From an uncultured Pseudomonadota bacterium (GTDB taxonomy: Bacteria; Pseudomonadota; Alphaproteobacteria; RUG11792), in contig CACYDS010000015.1 of assembly GCA_902773285.1 (NCBI GenBank), positions 1 through 6,855 on the forward strand: a DNA stretch of 6,855 nt, read 5' to 3'. Under the pieces are notes generated by a model, which did no database searches, was not told where the DNA came from, and saw only the letters and a program-made list of their open reading frames with translations. Positions 1 to 5,734 of this stretch are shown one piece after another. The translations under genes and the position numbers were made by a program. Numbering within the stretch: the stretch's first letter is position 1; every line of letters starts with the position of its first letter.

Positions 1-639
1 ACGCGACAGAAAAAGCCAGCTGCAAAGGGCAAACCAATCTTCACGAACATAGATATGTTGCCGCCAGAATTTTTTCAAGTAAAATGGAGAAATCATAAAA
101 CAAAGCCAAATATTAAATATTTGGAATCTCTAGAAATTATTGCTGAGCCAGCAGATGTGAGCGATGTGCAGATTATCATACCAAGTTATATTGGCGAAAA
201 TCGTATAATTTAGATCCCCAGGCACTTAACTACTTAAAGTCTTACAAATTAAAACTTCGTTTTGTTTTTTGAAGAAAGGCATAGTAAAAGAATTAGAATA
301 TTTAAGTGAGATTTATCAAGCATGTTTGAAGGGGCTTCCGCGATACATGGTATTGATTTCAGTGGAATTAGCGATAACATACATTCTATGGATCGAATGG
401 TTTGCTTCTGTAAAAATACCTCCCCATTGGATCTAAATCCTATAAGGCATAATACGTTGAATACTGAAGACACCGATGATGATACTTAGGATGTTGCAAT
501 GAAGAAGATGTTTACAGATTGCATCAACTTGAAAAGTGTAGACATATCATCTTGGGATTCTGAATACCAAGACAAATTTCGCGAGTATTACAAAAATGAC
601 ATTGAGATTAGAAAATTCAAACTGATAACAAGCCATTAG
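1..639 (+). pseudogene. Broken BspA-like (DUF285) leucine-rich-repeat surface protein gene, 5' end outside window
   Basis: The reading frame is open from the left edge and stops at 211-213 (TAG) after 70 residues. A continuation is readable in frame 3 (about 204-269, YNLDPQALNYLKSYKLKL), then in frame 2 (about 269-319, KKGIVKELEYLSEIYQ), then in frame 1 again from 322 (MFEGASAIHGIDFSGI) to a TAG at 487-489, and past it to a TAG at 637-639. The last two pieces carry MFEG, MVCFCKN, LDLNPIRHNTLN and MKKMFTDCINLKSVDISSWD. These match the MF-x2-C-x2-L-x-SLDLSxWD pattern of BspA-type DUF285 repeats, found in surface or secreted proteins of many host-associated bacteria. The first piece (KKPAAKGKPIFTNIDMLPPE and beyond) is not recognised and may be its non-repeat domain. 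Three frame changes and one nonsense codon, one change at a T-run near 262-270, indicate decay. Neighbouring genes are intact, so base-calling error is less likely. That all pieces belong to one gene is inference. Confidence 0.68.
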
Positions 640-799
640 AACTATAACAGATCTATGAGATTAAAGACCGTATAAGTTCATAACATATGAAACAAAAATC
701 GGATGGCGGGTGAGTGAGATAACCTATGACTAGCAAATAGATTTGCAGCAGGAGCCCCCTGGCTCGCATCCTTTTGAACTTGAATATGTTTTGTCTCTG
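640..799. other. Intergenic gap with no gene seen
   Basis: This gap lies between two convergent units: the BspA-like remnant on the plus strand and the nuoN end on the minus strand. No ORF with protein-like composition is visible. The only structure is a short perfect dyad at 752-765 (GAGCC, loop CCCT, GGCTC). It sits 35-48 bases beyond the nuoN stop and is not followed by a T-run on the minus strand, so a terminator role for nuoN is doubtful. Confidence 0.55.
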
Positions 800-2203
800 C
801 TACTGAGGGATAAGCATCATCTCAAAATACACAAAAATCGGTTCATAAAAAATGATTGATATCACTAAAGTAATAAATAAAAATATCGCAAAGATATGGC
901 ATCTATTGTTATTGATATTTATTAATCTTGTGGGATAAAAGAAATATCGCAACCATTTGATTAGATATACTGTAGAAACTAAAGAATACAAAATTGCAAC
1001 TATCAATATAAAGTAATCTTTATTGCAAAGAAATAGTTTAAAAATGCTAATCTTGGCAATAAAATTACCAAAAGGAGGAAGTCCGCACATTGCAAACATG
1101 GATGCCATAATAGTAAATCCAAAAATAGGAGCGGTTTTTATAATTCCAGATAAATCGGCAAAGGTTTTAACTGGACAGTAGTTTTTTATGAAAAATATTC
1201 CAGTAAAGAAACAAAAGATTGCCAAGGAGTTATAGAGCATATATGCCATTATATATGGCTCTGATTGCGTAATGTAAAAACTTGATATTACAAATCCAAT
1301 ATGTCCAATGGAAATCGATGCAACAAATTTATGTATGTTATCCTGAAACATAGGTGCTATTGCTCCGATGCCCATTGATATACTCGCGAAAGTTATTAGA
1401 AGGAGTTTTAAGCAATCCAGATTCGCAAAAAGTGAAATTACTTTTATGAACACAAACATCATGAATAGTTTCCATATTGCTTCAAGGAACAAGATTGCAA
1501 TGCTTGAGAGCCTTTCATAGACATCAAGAACCCAGCTATGGAATGGTGCACAACCGAGTTTGAAAAGCATATAACTTATGATTAAGATTTTTCCTACCTC
1601 CGTGAGCCCATTTGATGATTTTATAATTGCAAAAGACAGGCTGCCAGATTGGCTGTAAATCAAACTACACCCAAAAACAAAAATGGAGCTTGCAATCGAA
1701 GAAAGTAGAAGAAAGCGTATAGAACATTTTCTGTGAATAACATCATAGCAACTATCAACCAAAAGAAACCCTACAGAAAAGGTATACAATTCCAACGCAA
1801 GGAAAAGCGTGAGGAGGTTATTAGCAGATATTGATATAGTTAACGCATTTATGATGCCATAGATTAAAATGAAAAAATTCCCACTTAGCGTCTTGTTTAA
1901 TTTTGCATAATTGAAGTATCCTAATAGCGCAAACAAACAGAAAAATAGTAATATTTTGATTTGCCCAATTGCTTTGTTATAGACAAAGAATTCTGTGGTT
2001 TTCTCGTCTGCATTGGGTATATATATCAGCAGTGCAAATAGTAAAATTACCGAAGCTAACAGAGATATTTTTGATAATATCCCTATTGCACAACCTTCTC
2101 TTAAAAAACTTTTAACAACGACTAAAGTGAAAAGAGTGAGAATTGATAAAATGTCTGGAAATACCAAATTTAATTCGGAAACAAAGCTTAGTGAGAATGG
2201 CAT
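800..2203 (-). CDS. nuoN: NADH-quinone oxidoreductase subunit N (complex I, antiporter-like membrane subunit)
   Basis: The 467-residue product is an extremely hydrophobic multi-helix protein of the usual NuoN length. NuoN is one of the three antiporter-like subunits in the membrane arm of respiratory complex I, which couple NADH:quinone electron transfer to proton pumping. Family landmarks are present: glutamate E138 in LALELYTF, lysine K215 in LFKLGCAPFHSWVLDVYE, lysine K245 in EAIWKLF, histidine H301 in SIGHIGFV, and lysine K384 in GLPPFGNFIAKISIF. These correspond to the buried charged residues of the proton path, so the protein looks functional. The start is favoured because an N-terminus reading MPFSLS...FPDIL fits the family. 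Its start overlaps the end of birA by 16 bp; AAGGAA lies directly against the ATG, unusually close for a ribosome binding site, so translation is probably coupled to birA. The stop is TAG. No nuoM is seen upstream, so nuoN is detached from the usual nuoLMN order. Confidence 0.95.
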   Translation of the reverse strand: MPFSLSFVSELNLVFPDILSILTLFTLVVVKSFLREGCAIGILSKISLLASVILLFALLIYIPNADEKTTEFFVYNKAIGQIKILLFFCLFALLGYFNYAKLNKTLSGNFFILIYGIINALTISISANNLLTLFLALELYTFSVGFLLVDSCYDVIHRKCSIRFLLLSSIASSIFVFGCSLIYSQSGSLSFAIIKSSNGLTEVGKILIISYMLFKLGCAPFHSWVLDVYERLSSIAILFLEAIWKLFMMFVFIKVISLFANLDCLKLLLITFASISMGIGAIAPMFQDNIHKFVASISIGHIGFVISSFYITQSEPYIMAYMLYNSLAIFCFFTGIFFIKNYCPVKTFADLSGIIKTAPIFGFTIMASMFAMCGLPPFGNFIAKISIFKLFLCNKDYFILIVAILYSLVSTVYLIKWLRYFFYPTRLININNNRCHIFAIFLFITLVISIIFYEPIFVYFEMMLIPQ

Positions 2204-2718
2204 TTCCTTAGTGCCGTTTTCATACTCTCATAAAGATTTTCGACTAAATCCATTGGCTTGGCAAGTAAATTAAATTCAGATTTTAAATTCGTGGCTTGCT
2301 CTACTGGCGAAATGATTAAATTTATTCCAATTCCTATTATTACATATGGGTACGACGTTTCAGTTAAAACGCCAGCTAATTTTTTGTTATCCACTAAAAT
2401 ATCATTCGGTTGTTTTAGTGTTATTCTAGGAGAATGGGTTAGTTCTTGTAGATATCGTTGTAACACATTGATAACTTCCGAGGTAAGCGTATTAGTTTCA
2501 TTCTGAGGTATTTGTAAATCTCTTAAATCCAATATATACGAGCAATAAAAATTTCCTATTGGGGAGTGCCATATCCGTCCGTTTAACCGGCCCCGCCCAC
2601 TGGTCTGAGTGTCAGCAATTATAGCTATATCGGAGGATAAATCTTCTTTTAGTGCTATCCCAAGCGCAAGATCATTTGTGCTCCCAACTTCCTCGAAATA
2701 CTTTATGCATAGCGTCAT
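2188..2718 (-). CDS. birA: Biotin--[acetyl-CoA-carboxylase] ligase, short single-domain form
   Basis: This 176-residue enzyme would make biotinyl-5'-AMP and transfer biotin to a lysine of carboxylase carrier proteins in the cytosol. The catalytic-domain motifs are in order: STN (13-15), QTSGRGR (38-44, the biotinyl-adenylate loop), WHSPIGNFYCSYI (50-62), LKQPNDILVDNKKLAG (101-116) and GIGIN (129-133). K102 matches the conserved lysine of KWPND, but the tryptophan is replaced by glutamine. No N-terminal DNA-binding domain exists, so it is not a repressor of the E. coli BirA type. The chain ends soon after GIGIN, without the usual small C-terminal SH3-like domain, so it is shorter than the ~240 residues common in alphaproteobacteria. 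It starts 18 bp after the aminotransferase stop and its last codons overlap nuoN. No clear Shine-Dalgarno sequence precedes the ATG, which fits translation from an upstream gene. Identity is secure; full activity is less so. Confidence 0.93.
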   Translation of the reverse strand: MTLCIKYFEEVGSTNDLALGIALKEDLSSDIAIIADTQTSGRGRLNGRIWHSPIGNFYCSYILDLRDLQIPQNETNTLTSEVINVLQRYLQELTHSPRITLKQPNDILVDNKKLAGVLTETSYPYVIIGIGINLIISPVEQATNLKSEFNLLAKPMDLVENLYESMKTALRKCHSH

Positions 2719-2736
2719 TTCTAACTAACTTTTGAA

Positions 2737-3849
2737 CTAAACTTCTCTAAAGAAGCGCTGAATATTTGAAATGATATAAGCAATATCATCTTCAGTCACC
2801 AGCGGATGTATTGGTAATGACAGTATCTCTGCGTATAGCTTTTCAGCATTAGGAAGAGCATACCCCATATTGAAATAGCTCAAAAGGTGATTTGGTTTAT
2901 ACTGAACGCCCGTTTCAATTCCGGCATCGGACAGATATTTTTGCAATTCATTTCTGCGACCATTTTTCACAATTATCGGAAAAATGTGAGGCACTGCTGT
3001 TTTGGCATTTATCGGAAAGAGCTGAATTTCTGGAATATCTGCAAGGCTTGTTAAATACATACTGGCATTTCGCTGACGTAACATTCTGATTTCTGAAAAT
3101 TTTGCCAACTGAACCCGTCCAATAGCTGCAGCTATATTATTCATATGCAAACGCCACCCTAGCTCTTTAACATCTGAATTCCAACTTCTTTTTCCTTGAA
3201 ATCTGCGTTCTGTGTCACCTATGACGCCAAGCAATCGCATATCTTTCAAACGTTCCGCGATTTCTGTGTGAGTAGTTAAAACACATCCTCCGTCACCGCA
3301 GGAAATGTTCTTTATTGGATCAAAACTAAAACAGAAAATTCCGTCACGATTTGCTATACTTTCATCCCCGAAACAATGTGCTGCATCTTCAATAACTCTT
3401 AGATTATTGACCTTCGCAAACTGATATACTTTATCAATTTTTGACGAGCATCCAGCAAAAAGTACAGGTATTATCGCTTTTGTTTTATTGGTTAATCTTG
3501 ATTCTGCGTCACGTAAGTCAATAAATCCATCATCAAGATCAACGTCGCATGGAACAGGTGTTGCTCTATTAGCTCTGACAGCTTGGAATGTTGAAACGAA
3601 TGTAAATGTTGGAACCAACACATCATCGCCAGCGCCTATATGGCAGGCCTGAATCGCCAATTGTAGTGCTGCAGTGCAGGAATGTACGCAAGTTACATTC
3701 GCATCGCTTCGCCCGAAAAATTTATGCAATTCTTCTTCAAAACATTTCACTTCTATCCCCATATTCACTACTTGAGTCATCAAAACTTTGGCAACTGCAT
3801 CCGCCTCTTCCTTACCAAAATATGCAGAAGATAATTTTATTTTGCGCAT
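2737..3849 (-). CDS. DegT/DnrJ/EryC1/StrS-family PLP-dependent sugar aminotransferase
   Basis: The 370-residue protein has the usual length and motif order for this fold-type I aminotransferase family, which transfers an amino group, normally from glutamate, to a keto-sugar linked to a nucleotide. Products feed lipopolysaccharide, capsule or glycan synthesis. Visible motifs are NMGIEVKCFEEEL (29-41), HSCTAALQLAI (56-66, cofactor phosphate region), VLVPTFTFVST (77-87), DVDLDDGFID (102-111), VIEDAAHCFG (152-161) with the pyridine-binding aspartate D155, and FSFDPIKNISCGDGG (174-188) with the aldimine lysine K180. The C-terminal domain has GIETGVQYKP and LPIHP. All catalytic residues are present. 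It is first in an apparent operon with birA and nuoN, an association without obvious pathway logic, and no sugar epimerase, dehydratase or glycosyltransferase is in the window. The substrate cannot be told from sequence alone, so no symbol is given. Confidence 0.95.
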   Translation of the reverse strand: MRKIKLSSAYFGKEEADAVAKVLMTQVVNMGIEVKCFEEELHKFFGRSDANVTCVHSCTAALQLAIQACHIGAGDDVLVPTFTFVSTFQAVRANRATPVPCDVDLDDGFIDLRDAESRLTNKTKAIIPVLFAGCSSKIDKVYQFAKVNNLRVIEDAAHCFGDESIANRDGIFCFSFDPIKNISCGDGGCVLTTHTEIAERLKDMRLLGVIGDTERRFQGKRSWNSDVKELGWRLHMNNIAAAIGRVQLAKFSEIRMLRQRNASMYLTSLADIPEIQLFPINAKTAVPHIFPIIVKNGRRNELQKYLSDAGIETGVQYKPNHLLSYFNMGYALPNAEKLYAEILSLPIHPLVTEDDIAYIISNIQRFFREV

Positions 3850-3862
3850 AAAAATTCAGGGT

Positions 3863-3892
3863 CCTATACCGTGTTTATTGAGTGTAAGTCAA
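3863..3892 (-). promoter_or_regulatory. Candidate sigma-70 promoter of the aminotransferase-birA-nuoN unit
   Basis: Read on the minus strand, TTGACT (3887-3892) and TATAGG (3863-3868) are separated by 18 bases, close to the vegetative consensus. Transcription would start near 3855-3857, only about 6-8 bases before the ATG at 3849, giving a nearly leaderless message. An AGGA lies inside the -10 region and would not be transcribed. Either this mRNA is translated with almost no leader, or the true promoter is further upstream and AGGA serves as a distant ribosome site. The assignment is by pattern only. Confidence 0.35.
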
Positions 3893-3904
3893 AAACGCCA
3901 GATA

Positions 3905-4024
3905 ATGCAAAAGGATTTTGTGCAAAATGTTAAATTTTATCATTATCGCATAACAACAGCTTTACCTCTGAAGGATCTGGCCGATGCTCTTGAAGCAATA
4001 GGGGGCGAAGGCGAGCTATTTTAG
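3905..4024 (+). CDS. Doubtful 39-codon ORF or gene fragment
   Basis: This short plus-strand ORF is divergent from the aminotransferase gene. Its C-terminal half, RITTALPLKDLADALEAIGG, has a plausible amphipathic, protein-like composition, with charge and alanine/leucine patterning unlike random AT-rich translation. No Shine-Dalgarno sequence precedes the ATG at 3905, and the ORF start is 13 bases outside the candidate aminotransferase promoter. I do not recognise the family. It may be the remnant of a longer gene or a chance ORF. Confidence 0.2.
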   Translation: MQKDFVQNVKFYHYRITTALPLKDLADALEAIGGEGELF

Positions 4025-4073
4025 TAAACTTGTAAGTAGTTTGTGTGATATGTGAGTCAAGAGCCGACTGTTT

Positions 4074-4166
4074 TGCGCATTTGCGCTATAACGAGTGAAA
4101 TAGAAATGGAGCAGAAAGGCGTGCTTTCAGCTCCAAATCATATTGGTAAACATGAGATTTTGATTC
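4074..4166. repeat. Palindrome-bearing repeat, copy 1 (3' flank of the complete paralog)
   Basis: This segment matches 5643-5734 base for base except for about ten substitutions and one extra A (the TATAACG versus TATACG site). Shared blocks include TGCGCATTTGC, CGAGTGAAAT, GGAGCAGAAAGGCGTGC, GCTCCAAATCATA and TGAGATTTTGATT. It abuts the stop codon of the paralog at 4170, as copy 2 abuts the stop of the other paralog. It therefore travelled with the gene in a tandem duplication, or it is an interspersed element inserted before duplication. It lies in the 320-bp region between the aminotransferase start and the paralog end. Confidence 0.85.
4108..4134 (-). terminator. Hairpin after the complete paralog, possible terminator
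   Basis: On the minus strand the transcript would form GGAGC-T-GAAAG, loop CACGC, CTTTC-T-GCTCC: two five-pair stems separated by one T-T mismatch. It starts 36 bases after the stop codon. The following ATTTCTATTTC is T-rich but not a proper T-run, so termination strength is uncertain. The same hairpin follows the second paralog with the mismatch repaired to a pair. It would separate the paralog from the downstream aminotransferase unit. Confidence 0.45.
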
Positions 4167-4169
4167 AGC

Positions 4170-5546
4170 TTAAAACGTTCCGTCTTCATTAACTTCTTTG
4201 ATATCTTTGAGCATATTTGCGAGTGCTTCTGCGCCTTTTTGATCAAATACGCCTAAACTAGTTTTTTCGTATGTATAATGGCCATAAGGCCCATCTTGTT
4301 TAAGAATTTGTGGATTTTGTGTCGTGAAATACTCTGGGGTTTGATTTAATTGATAGCCGGGGGTAATTGGTTTTGTGGGGGATTTGATTGACATTGCACA
4401 TTTATCAATACTATTGGTTTCAGTAGGAATAATAGCTTGTATAAGTTTTGTTCTAACGTGGAATAATTCTCCATTGCCAGCACCAGATAAGAGATGTTGC
4501 GCAGGCGGAATGAAAATTGGATATTGACCTGCTAACAACTTTGTCCTCTCTAATTCCAGTCTATATAATTTATTTACGCCGCCAGACAACACAAAAGCAC
4601 TTGCCCCTGCGTCAAATATATATCCGCTACCAAGTCCATCGCTAAAGCAAATAGACATTCTGTTTGCCATTTCGGGATCTGGTTTATCAAACTTTCCAGC
4701 GTGATATAGAACATATTTGGGATTTTCAGCTTCGGATACTATTATATTTTTTATATAATTTTTTAGTTGTAGACGTTTTTCTTCGTTCCAACCAGTTGGT
4801 GTTCGCCCATCCCAGTTCGTACCGAGCAACGTTTCTATATGTGATATATCAGATTTATTTTTTCCGCTTTGTTGATTAGTATTCCACCAATCAAAGAGTC
4901 TTTTAGGCTCTTTGCGTATAACAGTTCCATCTGCGTCAAGTTGTTCATCGATGGTGTAGGCGTTCAACAATTTCTCAACTATTGTTTCTATTTTCCAATC
5001 GCACTTTATATATAAGTCATTAGCGTAATCATTGACTTTCCAAAAAATATCTCTAATATCCTTATTTTGCATAAAGTTATTACATGCTTTGGTTAGCGAC
5101 CATTCTTCATTTGCCTTTGCATAATCACATAACTCAAATTTGCGTTTGTATTCGTAGCATTGACTGAAAAGCGTTTGTAAAGAATCCTTTTCAGGATAAT
5201 CTATCGTTTCGGCAAAATAGTTATATACTATAAATTGATAAAGACTCTTGGTAATTGTATACACTTTTGCTTTTGGGTCTATTTTCTGAACTGCATTTTG
5301 TATGAATTGATGTTCTGATTCTTTTGTTTTGAATGTTTCCATCAAATCTAGATTTGGATATTTGTTCTCAAATTCCTTTTGTATAAATGGGCTTAAGATG
5401 CTTGGAAATCTGTATTTTGAAACGATATCGCATATCTGTGGCTTGTTGTTGTCATCATAGTTACTGACTATGTATTCGCTTGCTTGCGTAGCACCTGTTA
5501 TTAACAATGCATATGTTATTTTCGTGAATAACCTACTGTTGCTCAT
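4170..5546 (-). CDS. Predicted secreted protein of unknown function, complete copy of a tandem paralog pair
   Basis: The 458-residue product has a signal peptide: basic N-terminus (SNSRLFTK), hydrophobic stretch (ITYALLITGA), probable cleavage after TQA at residue 22. The ATG is well supported by AGGAGAGGA ending five bases upstream. No transmembrane segment follows, so it is probably periplasmic or exported. Residues 60-270 look helical and charged. Residues 277-373 form the conserved core, with YVLYHAGKFDKPD (278-290), ICFSDGLGSGYIFDAGASAF (299-318), NKLYRLELERTKLL (325-338) and GQYPIFIPPAQHLLSGAGNG (340-359) followed by ELFHVRTK. This core is about 79% identical to the neighbouring paralog, with most base changes silent, so it is under selection. 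I do not recognise the family. The YH pair (281-282), the FSDG/ASAF region and E360 in NGELF are arranged like the three catalytic-site strands of ADP-ribosyltransferases, but this is a weak resemblance. Seven cysteines are present in the chain. Confidence 0.85.
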   Translation of the reverse strand: MSNSRLFTKITYALLITGATQASEYIVSNYDDNNKPQICDIVSKYRFPSILSPFIQKEFENKYPNLDLMETFKTKESEHQFIQNAVQKIDPKAKVYTITKSLYQFIVYNYFAETIDYPEKDSLQTLFSQCYEYKRKFELCDYAKANEEWSLTKACNNFMQNKDIRDIFWKVNDYANDLYIKCDWKIETIVEKLLNAYTIDEQLDADGTVIRKEPKRLFDWWNTNQQSGKNKSDISHIETLLGTNWDGRTPTGWNEEKRLQLKNYIKNIIVSEAENPKYVLYHAGKFDKPDPEMANRMSICFSDGLGSGYIFDAGASAFVLSGGVNKLYRLELERTKLLAGQYPIFIPPAQHLLSGAGNGELFHVRTKLIQAIIPTETNSIDKCAMSIKSPTKPITPGYQLNQTPEYFTTQNPQILKQDGPYGHYTYEKTSLGVFDQKGAEALANMLKDIKEVNEDGTF

Positions 5547-5550
5547 ATTT

Positions 5551-5559
5551 TCCTCTCCT
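5551..5559 (-). promoter_or_regulatory. Strong ribosome binding site of the complete paralog
   Basis: The minus-strand sequence reads AGGAGAGGA followed by AAAT and the ATG at 5546. It is the best Shine-Dalgarno sequence in the window and fixes the start codon, which in turn gives the signal peptide. The TATA-rich stretch just upstream (minus-strand TTTTATTTTTATAGG) could include a -10 element, but no convincing -35 was found. Confidence 0.75.
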
Positions 5560-5642
5560 ATAAAAATAAAACTTGATCATTGCTCCCAGAATGGCGTACA
5601 TCATCACATAGAAATCGTTACCTGTGGAATTATTTCTGCATC

Positions 5643-5734
5643 TGCGCATTTGCACTATACGAGTGAAATCAACACGGAGCAGAAAGGCGTGCTTTCTGCT
5701 CCAAATCATACTGGTAAACGTGAGATTTTGATTT
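5643..5734. repeat. Palindrome-bearing repeat, copy 2 (3' flank of the edge-truncated paralog)
   Basis: This is the partner of 4074-4166, offset by 1568-1569 bases. It abuts the stop codon at 5733-5735. It lies in the 186-bp gap between the two paralogs, so it is both the 3' flank of the right copy and part of the region upstream of the left copy. The match fades left of TGCGCATTTGC. Confidence 0.85.
5676..5702 (-). terminator. Perfect 11-bp hairpin after the edge-truncated paralog, possible terminator
   Basis: The minus strand reads GGAGCAGAAAG, loop CACGC, CTTTCTGCTCC: eleven uninterrupted pairs and a five-base loop, starting 31 bases after the stop codon. The downstream sequence GTGTTGATTTC lacks a T-run, so it may be an mRNA-stabilising 3' hairpin or a Rho-assisted stop rather than a classical terminator. 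The fully paired form here against one mismatch in copy 1 suggests the structure matters or is ancestral. Confidence 0.48.

Noticed and set aside
249..473. Minus-strand 74-codon ORF opposite the BspA-like remnant.
   Set aside because: The plus-strand text carries the recognisable repeat motifs; this ORF has no ribosome site or family-like pattern and is a shadow.
752..765. GAGCC-CCCT-GGCTC hairpin as a nuoN terminator.
   Set aside because: Only five pairs and no T-run after it on the minus strand; a weak CTTTT on the plus strand five bases later is not convincing either.
699..770. Possible tRNA or rRNA fragment: GGATG near 700 and GCATCC near 766, a GGCTCGCATCC stretch resembling a T-arm, and GGCGGGTGAGTGA resembling a 16S rRNA segment.
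   Set aside because: The acceptor pairing breaks after five pairs, the T-stem has only two good pairs, no proper anticodon arm forms, and the rRNA-like match is too short and does not continue.
1995..3851. Several plus-strand ORFs of 65-92 codons inside the nuoN, birA and aminotransferase genes.
   Set aside because: They are antisense to well-supported conserved genes and show no motifs or ribosome binding sites of their own.
4074..5734. CRISPR or insertion-sequence interpretation of the repeated segments.
   Set aside because: There are only two copies, 1.57 kb apart, with a gene between them and no transposase, terminal inverted repeats or target-site duplication visible.
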